64,000 nt of DNA from BD2-11 sp965221785 (GCA_965221785.1 CBDCSR010000002.1:496001-560000), one strand, 5' to 3'; positions 26,250 to 35,957 are shown, numbered from the stretch's first letter. Notes: a model not told the origin generated them from the sequence alone. A program made the numbers and translations.

Positions 26250-28730
26250 CTATCGGCCCTCGACCCCGTCCGTGGCCGCAGCCCCGATGTCCTGCCTGCT
26301 GCGGAAGGCATCGCTCGTCACGACGCCGAGGACGAAGGAAGAGATTCTATAGTCGTTGCTCTCCGCCTCTCGCGCGATGGCGCGTATGGTCGGCCCGTCG
26401 TAGTACTCGACGCGGCGTCCGAGGGCGTAGGCCATCAGGTTCATCGTGAAGGTGCGCACCAGCGGAATCGGGCGCTCCAGGAGCGCGTCCGCGAGCTGAA
26501 CCGAGTTGGTGAGCTCGGTACCGTCGTAGAGCTGGCCCCGGGCGTCGAGAGGGGATCCGCTCTCGCGAATCCGCCATTCCCCGGTAACCCCGAAGTTCTC
26601 CAGCGCCACCCCGATGGGATCCATGAACTGATGGCAGGCGGCGCACACCGGGTTGCGCCGATGGATCTCCAGGCGCTCGCGCGTGGTGAGCAACCGCCCC
26701 TCCCCTTCGTCCTCGGTCTCTTCCAGAGCGGGCACATCGGGGGGAGGCGGTGGAGGCGGCGCGTCCAGCAGCACCTCCATCACCCATTTGCCGCGCAGTA
26801 CCGGCGAGGTCCGCGTACCCATCGACGTGGACATCAGGACGCTGCCATGCCCCAGGAGACCCTGGCGCAGCATTCCCCGGGGATAGTTCACGCGGCGGAA
26901 GTTCTCCCCGACCACGCCCGGCACGCCGTAGTGCTCCGCCAGACGCTGGTTCATGAAGCTGTAATTCGCGCTGTAGAGCTCCAGCAGGCTCCGGTCCTCC
27001 CGGACCAGGTGATCGAAGAACAGCTCGGTCTCGCGCCGCATGGCGGCCTTGAGCTGCTCGTTGAAGTGGGGAAACCAGAAGGCGTCCGGCTGCACCCTGT
27101 CGAGATCCTGAAGCCTCAGCCACTGCGTGGCGAAACGGGTGGCGAGGCTCTCGGAGCGCGGGTCGGCCAGCATGCGGCGGACCTGCTGTTCGAGGACGCG
27201 CGGATCAGAGAGCCTGTCCCGGCTCGCGAGCGACACCAGTTCGTCGTCCGGCTGCGTGCCCCAGAGGAAATACGACAGTCTGGAGGCCAGGGCGAGGTCG
27301 CTGACCCGGTAGCTCCCTCCCGCCTCGAGCGTGCTCTCCGGGGCTTCCTCGATCCGGAACACGAAGTGCGGGCTTGCCAGGATGGCCTCCAGGACGGTGC
27401 GCACGCCGGTCTCGAACCCTCCTTCGGCGGCCCCCACGTCGTAGAACGACATCAGGCCCGCGAGATCGGCGTCGGTGAGCGGCCGGCGATAGGCCTGCCG
27501 GGCGAGCCTCGCGGCGATTTCCCGGGCACAGGATCGTTCGGTCCCGGGCGACGTCGGCCGGCAGGTGAAGACCCGCTGCCGGCTCGGGGTCTCGGAGACG
27601 CCTTGCGGATCCAGGGGCCCGCGGATGGTCAGGTCTCTCAGGTGGGTCAGGACGACGAACCCGGTCCCGATGCGGAAGCGAACCCCGGCGTTGGACCAGC
27701 CGAAGGGCTCCTGAAGGTCGGCGTAGGGCCCGTCCTGCTTCTTGATGAACGCTGCCGCGACCCGATGCTGGCCCGCGCTGATGAAGATGGGGTCGGTGAA
27801 CTGGTTCCAGTTGGGGCCGAAGTCCGCGTCCCGGCGGAGTTCTTCGACGGGAATGAGAGCGACGCGTTCGCCGTCGATGGAGATGTCCATCTCCGCGAAG
27901 CGCTCATGGTCCCCCGCCCAGAACGCCATCTCGAAGACGTACTCGCCGTCAGCGGGGAAATGGTGGTCGACCACGATGCCGCCGCGCGTGCCGTAGGGGG
28001 CGCCCTCCACATGGTCCCACTCGTGCTGGGACTGGTAGGTCGAGACGAGGTAGGTCTTGGAGTCCGAGGTCGCGCCCGGATGGCCCAGCACCAGGCGGCT
28101 AACGTCGTTGGCGGCGTTCAGGTACGAGTTGAGGAGCGTGGGCGACAGCGGCTGCGAGACCGCCATGTGGTCGAAGTTCCCCAGATAGAGATCCGGGGGA
28201 AGCCACTGGCTGGCGTCGACGGCGATGCCGAAGAGATCCTGGATGGCCCTCTCGTACTCTGCGCGGTTGAGGCGCTGGAAGCTGCGGTCGCCCGGGTTGG
28301 GATTGGCGGCCGCGTAGTCGTCGATCGTCCGCTCGAGCGTCTCGACGAGCGTGAGCAGCGTGTCCCCGCCGGGACGGGGGATTCCGGGCGGAGGCATCAT
28401 GCCCGTGCGCAGCTTCGCGATCATGCGTTCGGCCGTCTCCCAGTCGTCCCAGGCTGCGGTCACGTCAAAGCCCTGGACCGACATGTTGCCGGTCATCATG
28501 GCGTCGTTGTGACAGACGAAGCAGTACTGCCGGAGGACGGCGTTGAGCGCTTCGGACGGGGGCGCGATGCGAGGGGCGGCCGGCCGGCTTAGCACCCCCG
28601 AACCCAGGCTCGTCGCGAGCGCCGTGGCGGGATGCCGGACCGAAGAACGGGACGTCGGCGCGCGCGCTCCTTCATGGCCCAGGAAGAGGGCCAGGCCCAG
28701 GAGCGAAATTCCTGGAAGGAAAGCTCTCAC
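26250..28730 (-). CDS. DUF1592/DUF1588/DUF1585-type protein with cytochrome c motifs
   Basis: This secreted protein of 826 residues has an N-terminal Planctomycete-type cytochrome c motif (C70-x2-C73-H74), a central carbohydrate-binding-like region, and the DUF1595/1592/1588/1585 block. A second haem motif CAACH (followed by QFMDPIGVALENFG) is in the C-terminal third. The GTG start (28728-28730) has GGAGGT just upstream and begins a good signal peptide. Such proteins are thought to act in periplasmic electron transfer coupled to polymer degradation, but no reaction is established. It heads the DUF1592-DUF1552-ankyrin operon. Confidence 0.88.
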   Translation of the reverse strand: MRAFLPGISLLGLALFLGHEGARAPTSRSSVRHPATALATSLGSGVLSRPAAPRIAPPSEALNAVLRQYCFVCHNDAMMTGNMSVQGFDVTAAWDDWETAERMIAKLRTGMMPPPGIPRPGGDTLLTLVETLERTIDDYAAANPNPGDRSFQRLNRAEYERAIQDLFGIAVDASQWLPPDLYLGNFDHMAVSQPLSPTLLNSYLNAANDVSRLVLGHPGATSDSKTYLVSTYQSQHEWDHVEGAPYGTRGGIVVDHHFPADGEYVFEMAFWAGDHERFAEMDISIDGERVALIPVEELRRDADFGPNWNQFTDPIFISAGQHRVAAAFIKKQDGPYADLQEPFGWSNAGVRFRIGTGFVVLTHLRDLTIRGPLDPQGVSETPSRQRVFTCRPTSPGTERSCAREIAARLARQAYRRPLTDADLAGLMSFYDVGAAEGGFETGVRTVLEAILASPHFVFRIEEAPESTLEAGGSYRVSDLALASRLSYFLWGTQPDDELVSLASRDRLSDPRVLEQQVRRMLADPRSESLATRFATQWLRLQDLDRVQPDAFWFPHFNEQLKAAMRRETELFFDHLVREDRSLLELYSANYSFMNQRLAEHYGVPGVVGENFRRVNYPRGMLRQGLLGHGSVLMSTSMGTRTSPVLRGKWVMEVLLDAPPPPPPPDVPALEETEDEGEGRLLTTRERLEIHRRNPVCAACHQFMDPIGVALENFGVTGEWRIRESGSPLDARGQLYDGTELTNSVQLADALLERPIPLVRTFTMNLMAYALGRRVEYYDGPTIRAIAREAESNDYRISSFVLGVVTSDAFRSRQDIGAAATDGVEGR

Positions 28731-28898
28731 AAACACCTCCGCCTGCAGACGGCTGCGCGGGGACGCACTGGCGCCGCCGGGACACACGGGGCCCGGACAT
28801 AGCACCGTATCAACCTACGCCCCCGCTCTTCCCGCTGGCAAGCGCTGCGCTCCTGCGGTTCTGCGCTCCCGCGCCATGCTCCCGCGGAGTCGCCGACC

Positions 28899-30071
28899 CT
28901 ACATGCCGGCCGTCACCGCGTACCTGGTGAAGGCTGAGCCCGCGTCGAAGAGCGAGGCCGGTCCTTCGGCCACGTAGACGTTGGCGTCCGCGTCCACCGC
29001 CACGCCTTCCCCCGCCACGCCGTGATTCGGCCGGCTATCGGAGTCCCAGCCCGGAATGAAGCCCACGAGCGCGTCCCGGTCGACTGGCCCGATCCGGACC
29101 CCGTTCCTCCAGTTGATGTGCCGGAGACGGTTGGACTCGGAGTCGATGGCGTACACCATCTGGTCCTCGGTAATGAAGACGTCGCTGATGCGGCCGTATT
29201 GATAACGCGACTCCAGGTAGTTCCCGTTCTGGTCATAGATCTCGAGGCGGTGGTTGCCCCGGTCCGCGACCCAGAGTCGACCCTGACCATCGAATGCCAG
29301 GGCGTGAGGGGTACGGAACTGTCCGTGCTCCGTGCCGATCTCGCCCCACTCCATCAGGTAGTCGCCCTCCGGCGAGAACTTGACGATTCGGGCCGTCAGC
29401 CCGGCGGCCCGCGCCACCTCCATCTGCGCGTCGGTCGTCAGTCCCTGACCAGCGTGACCATCCGCGACGAAGATACTGCCGTCGGGCCCGACGATGACGT
29501 CCGTGGGCTGGTTGAGTTGGCCTGGAGCGTCTCCGGGCTGCCCCGCGACGCCCAGGCTCATGAGCAGTTCTCCGGTCTGGCTGAACTTGTGCACCTGGTG
29601 ACCCTTGGTGCCCGCCTCGTTTCCGGCGAAGTCGGTCACCCAGACGTGCCCGTCCTCGTCAACGTCGATGCCGTGCGGAGTGACGAAGATTCCCGCACCG
29701 AAGTTGGCGAGGATCTCTCCCGTGTTCCTGTCGAACTTGAAGATGGGGTCCACCGGGTTGTTGTCGCAGTTGATCCCGGGTCCTCCCGCGGAGCCCGCCG
29801 CACAGCGCTCATACCCCCAGACGTGCCCGTCCGTCGGGTCGATGTCCACGCCCGCGGTGGATCCCCATTGCCGTCCCTCGGGGAGCGTCGCCCAGCTACC
29901 GATGCGCGTCGGGTTCGGATTGGACAGCCCCTCGCCCGTGACCGGATTGGCTCCTTCGGCGGCCATCGTCGCCAGTGGCCCCGACTCCGTGGCGCATCCG
30001 GTGAGAAGGCCCCCACCCGTGAGAAGGCCCGCGCCCGCGAGCGCGAACAATGGGAGTCGAAACCCTGACAT
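28899..30071 (-). CDS. NHL-repeat lipoprotein (peptidyl-alpha-hydroxyglycine lyase-like)
   Basis: This 390-residue lipoprotein (LLTGC, Cys26) has at least five NHL beta-propeller repeats, for example GIFVTPHGIDVDEDGHVWV, LNQPTDVIVGPDGSIFVADG and FRTPHALAFDGQGRLWVADRG. The closest characterised fold is the alpha-amidating lyase propeller, but the lyase active-site residues cannot be confirmed by eye. It may bind a ligand or protein at the envelope. It lies 168 bp upstream of the DUF1592 gene on the same strand and 47 bp downstream of the CocE-like gene. Confidence 0.82.
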   Translation of the reverse strand: MSGFRLPLFALAGAGLLTGGGLLTGCATESGPLATMAAEGANPVTGEGLSNPNPTRIGSWATLPEGRQWGSTAGVDIDPTDGHVWGYERCAAGSAGGPGINCDNNPVDPIFKFDRNTGEILANFGAGIFVTPHGIDVDEDGHVWVTDFAGNEAGTKGHQVHKFSQTGELLMSLGVAGQPGDAPGQLNQPTDVIVGPDGSIFVADGHAGQGLTTDAQMEVARAAGLTARIVKFSPEGDYLMEWGEIGTEHGQFRTPHALAFDGQGRLWVADRGNHRLEIYDQNGNYLESRYQYGRISDVFITEDQMVYAIDSESNRLRHINWRNGVRIGPVDRDALVGFIPGWDSDSRPNHGVAGEGVAVDADANVYVAEGPASLFDAGSAFTRYAVTAGM

Positions 30072-30118
30072 GACTGCCTCCTTGCTAGTCTCGTCTTATG
30101 TGGTTGCCGCCCGTACTC

Positions 30119-31903
30119 CTACCGCGGAATCACCGGCAGCGTGATGTGGGACGGATACCGGGCGTTATGGTAGATCGTCTGACTGGCCGACTGCACTTCG
30201 GTCTCGAGGTGGATCGGGCCGCCGGTGTTCGGGTTGCGGTCGTACTTCGGGAAGTTGCTGCTCGAGATCTCGACGCGGATCCGGTGGCCTTCCCTGAAGA
30301 GGTTGCTGGTCGCCCACAGATCGATGTTGAACTCGTACACGGTCCCGGGTTCCAGCAGCTCGAAGTCCGTGAAGTCCGGGTTGCTGTGATACCGTGCGCG
30401 CAGGATGCCGTCCGCGATGTTGATTTCCTTTCCGTCCGGGTGGACATCCACGAGCATCGCCGTGAAGTCGGTGTCGGTCGCGGAACTCGATGCGTACAGG
30501 GTGGCCGTGATCGGACCCGTTACTTCGACGGCCTCCTCGAGGGGCGGCGTGCTGAAGACCAGGATGTCGTCCCGCTCCGCGATGTCCGCGCGGTCGAAGG
30601 GTCCGGGAGGCGTAGGCCCGAACATGAGGTTGCCGCCGCGGGTCGGAACCGGGTTCATCGGGTCGTACACGAACTCGTCGACCGGGTCGGACGCCCCGGG
30701 CATCCCGGTGCTGAGCGTGCCGTCGCCGGCGGAGCCGTTCGCATTGCCCCCGCTGTGGAAGTAGTAGTTCGTGTACTCCGTGCGGGCGATCGGCCACTCG
30801 TTCTCGGAGCGCCAGACGTTCTCGCCCATGATGAAGATCCGCACGGGCGGCTCGTCCAGATAGCCGTTGTCCGCTCCCTTGAGCAGGGCATCGAACCACT
30901 TCACGTGCAGGCTGTCGAAGTCGACGGTGGCGTCCGCCCCGAAATCGATGCCGTCGTACACGAAATTGGGGACGCTGGCGTGTGGCCAGGGGCCGATGAG
31001 CAGCTTCTGGTTCTCGCGTGCGTACTCCGTGTGACCCTTCTCCACCATGCCCGTGTAGCTGACCAGGGTGCCGTCCAGGAAGACGTCGTACCACCCGCCG
31101 ATGTTGAGGGAAGCCGCCGCGAATTCGTCCAGGCGCGCTTCCGAGTCGAGCACCTCCCAGTAGGCGTCGTAGGTCGGGTGCATCACGAAGTCGCGCCACC
31201 ATGGATTGTCCTGCCCCGTGGCCGCGCCCATCTCCAGCAGCGGCATGGTCCAGAGCACCTGGTCCCAGTCGGGGTTGCCCGCCTGGCCGGTGCGCCCGCC
31301 CATCCCCGACGCCCAGCCGATGCGCGAGCCCAGCGCGAGCGCCCCGCCCGGATAGGCGGTATCGAAGTAGTAGTTGAACGGGGTCACCCGGGGGGCCATC
31401 GCTTTCAGATACGGCGACCTGAACTCCGCGCCCTTCCACTGCGTGGTGGCGAGATAGGAGTTGCCGTGGGTGCCGACCTGCCCGTCGGACCACTCCTGGC
31501 GGCCGATCCAGTTCTGGGTGTCGTGGCTGTCGTTGGCCTCGGCCAGGTAGGGATACCAGCTCCCCTCGGAGTCGAAGCGGCCGCGCACGTTCTGGTGGAC
31601 GTAGACGTATCCGCGTTCCGCCCAGCGCAGGCCTTCCTCCCAGGAAGCTGCGTCCGACCCGTTGTCGTAGGGGTCGCGGATCAGCAGCGCCGGATGGCGC
31701 CCCGGCGCGGCCGGACGATACACGTCCGTCGAGAGAAGCGTCCCGTCCCGCATCGGCACCATGAGATTGTGGTGTACGATCGCGGACTCTCCGGCCCGGA
31801 ATTCTCCCGAGTGGAGCTCCTGGGCCTCCAGCGGCGGCGCGTACACGGAGAGCATCAGGGCGATGCCGGTTGCGAAGATTCGGGTGACGGTGCGCGACTC
31901 CAT
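30119..31903 (-). CDS. CocE/NonD-family alpha/beta hydrolase (X-Pro dipeptidyl-peptidase S15-like), secreted
   Basis: This 594-residue secreted hydrolase has a signal peptide ending PLEAQEL. The N-terminal half is an S15/CocE alpha/beta-hydrolase with DGTLLSTDVYRP, NVRGRF, nucleophile Ser149 in GTHGNSY, and IGPWPHA around the catalytic His. The C-terminal half is the jelly-roll PepX_C domain (EGHRIRVEISSSNFPKYDRN). It may cleave ester or acyl-amide bonds; the family includes cocaine esterase and glutaryl acylases. It is part of a ten-gene minus-strand series. Confidence 0.9.
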   Translation of the reverse strand: MESRTVTRIFATGIALMLSVYAPPLEAQELHSGEFRAGESAIVHHNLMVPMRDGTLLSTDVYRPAAPGRHPALLIRDPYDNGSDAASWEEGLRWAERGYVYVHQNVRGRFDSEGSWYPYLAEANDSHDTQNWIGRQEWSDGQVGTHGNSYLATTQWKGAEFRSPYLKAMAPRVTPFNYYFDTAYPGGALALGSRIGWASGMGGRTGQAGNPDWDQVLWTMPLLEMGAATGQDNPWWRDFVMHPTYDAYWEVLDSEARLDEFAAASLNIGGWYDVFLDGTLVSYTGMVEKGHTEYARENQKLLIGPWPHASVPNFVYDGIDFGADATVDFDSLHVKWFDALLKGADNGYLDEPPVRIFIMGENVWRSENEWPIARTEYTNYYFHSGGNANGSAGDGTLSTGMPGASDPVDEFVYDPMNPVPTRGGNLMFGPTPPGPFDRADIAERDDILVFSTPPLEEAVEVTGPITATLYASSSATDTDFTAMLVDVHPDGKEINIADGILRARYHSNPDFTDFELLEPGTVYEFNIDLWATSNLFREGHRIRVEISSSNFPKYDRNPNTGGPIHLETEVQSASQTIYHNARYPSHITLPVIPR

Positions 31904-31996
31904 GAAGATCTCCTTAGAGGTGTGGTATTCCAGCCCGACTGATCGACGAACGCGTTTCTTCGGGTGCCGGCCCGGGCCATTCCAGGCCGGCGAACA

Positions 31997-32872
31997 TCAG
32001 CTTCCGTCCGTTTCCCCGGTCGCCTCGTGGATGGCGGTCACGGTGAGATCGGCGATCCAGTCCACGAGCTCGCTTCCGAGCGCCAGGGTGCGGGGTATGG
32101 GCGCCAGGTCGACGCCGTTGATGGAGAAATGTCCCGCGCGGATGCGCTGCTCCATGCGAACGGTAGTGGGATCGGTGAGCATCATGATGGAGGTGGCGCT
32201 GAACTCGTCGTGCAGGCCGGGGTCCTGCATCACCTCGTTGATGCCCCTTTCGCGCAGCCATTGCTGACGGTCCACCCAGTTGTAGTACTCGGGGACATGG
32301 TGGATGCCGGTCTTGCCGTCGGTCCACTTGGCCGAGAGTTCCTCCGCGACCTCGAGCTGCGGCTGCTGGTTTCCTCCGCTGTCGCCGATCAGGACGATGT
32401 GGCTGAACCCGTTGGCCCGCAGGGCCGTCGAAACGTCGGTGAGCACGGCCTTGAAGGTCTCGACCCTGACCCCGATGGTGCCCGGATAGCGGATCGTGCC
32501 GGGTTCCAGGTCGATCTCCCCCTCGGGTACGTACTTTATGATGGGGGCGATCAGCGCGTTGCCCAGCTTGCGCGCAACCGCCTCAGCCGTCTGCTGCAGG
32601 ATGTAGTTGTGCTTGCCGCCCGCCAGGTAGGGGCCGTTCTCCTCCACCCCGCCCGTCGGCACGATGACGGTGGTCTTTCCGGAGCGGATCGCGTCGCGCA
32701 CCTCCATGAAGGTGAGTTCCTCGATCCACACCGACTCCAGTGCATCGATCGGCCTGGCGGCGTCGGGATCGATCGGGTTTCCGCCGCTCCCGGGTCGAGG
32801 CGCCTGCTGCGCTTCGACCGCGTTCGGGAGAAGGAGCAAACCGAGAGCGAACAGCTTCACAAACCGGGTCAT
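31997..32872 (-). CDS. Creatininase-family protein, secreted, with altered metal-ligand motif
   Basis: This 291-residue protein begins with a signal peptide (MTRFVKLFALGLLLLPNAVEAQ) and shows the creatininase fold pattern. The canonical ExHGP ligand motif reads VEENGP (E77, N79) and the NGHGGN motif reads GDSGGN (163-168), so two usual histidine ligands are replaced. It may bind different metals or be a non-canonical amidohydrolase. The ATG at 32870-32872 has GGAGG five bases upstream. It lies 93 bp upstream of the CocE-like gene. Confidence 0.8.
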   Translation of the reverse strand: MTRFVKLFALGLLLLPNAVEAQQAPRPGSGGNPIDPDAARPIDALESVWIEELTFMEVRDAIRSGKTTVIVPTGGVEENGPYLAGGKHNYILQQTAEAVARKLGNALIAPIIKYVPEGEIDLEPGTIRYPGTIGVRVETFKAVLTDVSTALRANGFSHIVLIGDSGGNQQPQLEVAEELSAKWTDGKTGIHHVPEYYNWVDRQQWLRERGINEVMQDPGLHDEFSATSIMMLTDPTTVRMEQRIRAGHFSINGVDLAPIPRTLALGSELVDWIADLTVTAIHEATGETDGS

Positions 32873-33065
32873 CGATGCCTCCGGGATTTGCGGGACTGCG
32901 GTCAGGGCGTGACCGGGGCGCATGCATCGGCACCGTAACCGACGACCCGATGCCACGCAAGGAATTACCCGGCCAACTGCACGCCCTCGCGTCCGGTGGA
33001 TGAATTAGCGTGATAGCGCAAGGCGCAGGGATGTGTCGACCGCTGGAAGGGTTCGTCCGCGGCTG

Positions 33066-34205
33066 CTAGCGCGACCTCCGGCGCCAGGCCGCAAGCACCT
33101 CGGCTTCGCGCTCGGGCATCAGCCCCGCCCGCATGGTCGCTCGATCCTCATCGGGAAGCCCCTTCCACCACTCCAGGGTCTCCCCCGCGCTCACCGCCAA
33201 CGGCCTGTAGCGCAGTCCGGCGGCGATGGCGGCATCGCGGCTCATGCGCGCGAAGCCCGTGGTTGGTCCCACAGGTGGCTGCCAGACCGGAAGATCGCTC
33301 CACGGCCGGACCCCGTGCTCCTGGAGGAAGTCGTAGGACACGAACGTCAGGGTGGAGGGCGTCGAGGTCGCGGCCTTCAAGCCGTAGAGGAACTCCGCCA
33401 TGTGCAGATCCCCCTCCGGCCCGATCACGTTGTAGACCCCTCTCGTCTCCTGCTCCAGCAGATGCACCATGAACTCGGCCAGATCGCGCACGTCGATGTA
33501 CTGGACGGGATCCATGTGGGTGTTGGGGGCGAGCACCTCTCCCCCCCGGTCCATGCGCGCGCACCAGTACGTAAAACGGTCGCTGCGGTCTCCCGGACCT
33601 GCGACCAGCCCGGGGCGTACGATCGTGCAGCGATCACCGAAGGCGGCCTGCAGTTCCTGCTCCGCCAGCGCCTTCATCGGCCCGTAGCCTTCCCACTCCT
33701 CCATGGGCAGGTCCGCCTGTCCCACCGGGGCGGATTCGTCGATCCCGATCTCCACCCTGGACATGTAGGCGGCCTGCGTGGAAATGAAGAGGTACTGATC
33801 GGTGCGGTCCACCAGCAGGCGGGCCGTGGCGCGAACCTGGTCGGGGGTGTAGCCGGAGTTGTCGATGACCACGTCCCAGGTGCGGTCTCCCTCAAGGGAC
33901 GAGAGGTCGCCGTCGCGGTCGCCGATCAGGTTCTCGAGCCCGGTGAACTGGTCCTGGAACATGCGCGGCTGGCTGCGTCCGCGGTTGAACAGGGTGAGCT
34001 CGTGGCCGCGTGACAGGATGCGGTTGACCTGCCAGGGACCGATGAACCCGGTGCCCCCGAGAAGGAGGATGCGGGAAGCCCTTCGCGGCAGCCGGATCGC
34101 TTCGGGCCCATGCCCGTTCAGCGACGTCGGGTACGCGAGCCCGAGCCCGAGGCCGCCGCCGGCCACAGCCGACATCTTGAGGAAGTCGCGTCGATTCGTC
34201 GTCAT
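33066..34205 (-). CDS. Tat-exported NAD-dependent epimerase/dehydratase-like protein, second copy
   Basis: This 379-residue protein is an evident paralogue of the one at 176-1351. It has a canonical twin-arginine signal (TNRRDFLKMSA), Rossmann motif GGTGFIG at 50-56, FNRGRSQP, IGDRDG, VIDNSGY, and catalytic Y174-x3-K178. Both copies lack cytoplasmic nucleotide-sugar neighbours. ATG 34203-34205 has GAGGGA directly upstream and begins the signal. The frame is open further upstream without conserved sequence. It probably carries out a periplasmic redox or epimerisation reaction on an unknown substrate. Confidence 0.87.
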   Translation of the reverse strand: MTTNRRDFLKMSAVAGGGLGLGLAYPTSLNGHGPEAIRLPRRASRILLLGGTGFIGPWQVNRILSRGHELTLFNRGRSQPRMFQDQFTGLENLIGDRDGDLSSLEGDRTWDVVIDNSGYTPDQVRATARLLVDRTDQYLFISTQAAYMSRVEIGIDESAPVGQADLPMEEWEGYGPMKALAEQELQAAFGDRCTIVRPGLVAGPGDRSDRFTYWCARMDRGGEVLAPNTHMDPVQYIDVRDLAEFMVHLLEQETRGVYNVIGPEGDLHMAEFLYGLKAATSTPSTLTFVSYDFLQEHGVRPWSDLPVWQPPVGPTTGFARMSRDAAIAAGLRYRPLAVSAGETLEWWKGLPDEDRATMRAGLMPEREAEVLAAWRRRSR

Positions 34206-34275
34206 TCCCTCATCTCCCGTGAGAGGGTAAGTGTGATGCGAGACCCGCCGGCGCTTCGTCCGACGGCCCCCGCTC

Positions 34276-35688
34276 CTAATCCGTGGCCGGGCGCCGCGCG
34301 CCCCGGCCGTCCTGCTTGTAGACCACGCCATCCTTCATGACGAAGTCGATGTCCTGCAGCAGATCGATGTCCTCCAGTGGATCTCCGCGCACGGCCACCA
34401 GATCCGCGACCTTGCCGGCCTCCACGCTGCCCAGCTCATCCGTGCGATGCAACACGATCGCCGCCTCGCGGGTAGCGGCCAGGATCGCGTCCGCAGGCGA
34501 CATTCCCGCGTCGACCAGAAGGCGGAACTCCCCGGCGTTCTCGCCGTGCGGGAAAACACCCGCGTCGGTGCCGAAGCCGATCTTCACGCCCTCCCGCATC
34601 GCCAGCTGAATGGATTCGCGGAAGTAGGGATAGATCTCGAGCGCCTTCCGGCCCGGCCACCCGCCGAGCGTGCCCACCAGCGCCCGCCCGCGAACATCCT
34701 CGAAGGCCATCATGGTCGGCACCAGGTAGGTGCCGTGTTCGGCCATCAGCCGGACGGTCTCGTCGTCGAGCATGGACCCGTGCTCGATGGAGGTGACTCC
34801 CGCGCGCACGGCGGCCTTGATTCCCTCAAGGCCGTGGGCGTGAGCGGCCACCGTGCGCTCGGCCATGTTCGCGGTCTGTACCAGGACGACCATCTCCTCC
34901 TCGGTATACTGCTGCACGCCCACCGCGTCTCCCTCCGAGAGCACCCCGCCCGTCGCGCAGAACTTGATGACGTCGGCGCCATACTTGATCTGGTAGTTCA
35001 CGGCCTCGCGCACGCGCTCGATGCCCTGCGCGATGCCGTCCTCGATCCCGGGTTCCTCGAAGATGTCCGGGCGATAGCCGTTGCTGTCGCAGTGTCCCCC
35101 CGTGATGCCGAGCGAGTGCACGGCCGTAAACATGCGGGGGCCCGGCACCATGCCCGCGTTGATGGCATCGCGAAGCGCCACGTCGGCAAAGTCGTCGCTG
35201 CCGACGTTGCGGATGGTGGTGAAGCCCGCCTCAAGCGTGATTCTGGCGTTCATGACGCCGGCGATGGCCAGGTGTCCGGGCCAGCGACGCAGGCTGCTGC
35301 CTCCGGCCCCGGGGTCGCTGGTGATGTGTGTGTGCAGGTCGATGAAGCCGGGCATCACGGTGTGATCGGAAAGGTCGATGCGGGTCGCGCCCGCGGGCAC
35401 GGGGACGTCGGCGCCGACCGCTTCCAACCGGGTGCCGCGCACGAGAATGGTGACGTCTTCGCGCACGCCGCCGTCCACTCCGTCGATGAGGCGTCCGGCC
35501 ACGATGGCGGTCACCTCGGTGCTGTCGGGCAGGGTGACGCGCTGGGCGTCGAGGCCGGAGACCATCACGGCCCAGGAGACCATCGACAGCAGGAGGAATC
35601 GCGCTCGCGCCCGAGTCGCGCCGGGCCGCTCCCGCGGATGGCCCTTCCGGATCGCCATCGCCATGGCAGGCCATCGTCCGCGCTTCAT
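34276..35688 (-). CDS. Secreted imidazolonepropionase-like amidohydrolase (1)
   Basis: This 470-residue metal-dependent hydrolase has an N-terminal hydrophobic segment (FLLLSMVSWAVMVSGLDAQ). The metal ligands are LHTH (HxH), a probable carboxylated lysine in DVIKF, HAHG, IEHGS and GTDAG. The pattern places it with the COG1228 imidazolonepropionase/Xaa-Pro dipeptidase-like group, many of which cleave N-acyl or peptide amides in the envelope. The ATG 35686-35688 has GGAGG upstream. It begins the minus-strand series and is divergent from the radical SAM gene. Confidence 0.9.
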   Translation of the reverse strand: MKRGRWPAMAMAIRKGHPRERPGATRARARFLLLSMVSWAVMVSGLDAQRVTLPDSTEVTAIVAGRLIDGVDGGVREDVTILVRGTRLEAVGADVPVPAGATRIDLSDHTVMPGFIDLHTHITSDPGAGGSSLRRWPGHLAIAGVMNARITLEAGFTTIRNVGSDDFADVALRDAINAGMVPGPRMFTAVHSLGITGGHCDSNGYRPDIFEEPGIEDGIAQGIERVREAVNYQIKYGADVIKFCATGGVLSEGDAVGVQQYTEEEMVVLVQTANMAERTVAAHAHGLEGIKAAVRAGVTSIEHGSMLDDETVRLMAEHGTYLVPTMMAFEDVRGRALVGTLGGWPGRKALEIYPYFRESIQLAMREGVKIGFGTDAGVFPHGENAGEFRLLVDAGMSPADAILAATREAAIVLHRTDELGSVEAGKVADLVAVRGDPLEDIDLLQDIDFVMKDGVVYKQDGRGARRPATD

Positions 35689-35957
35689 GCCCTCCCTCCT
35701 CGGAAGTCTGTTCGTCCTGCGATTTGCCGGCCGCTCCGCAACGTCTGCAATCATTTGTACCTCACGCCGTCCTTGACGACCATCCGCACAGTCGTCCGAG
35801 CGTCCACGATAGGGCCGCCGCCTGATTCGCGACACTGCACGCGCGCCCTTCCGCGCTCCCTTGCGCGACCGCCCCCGCACTGTTACCGAATAAATACCGA
35901 ATATCGGTTCCCTGCTCATCCGGAGTCCGTGACAACTTCCCGGCTCCCGCGACCCTG

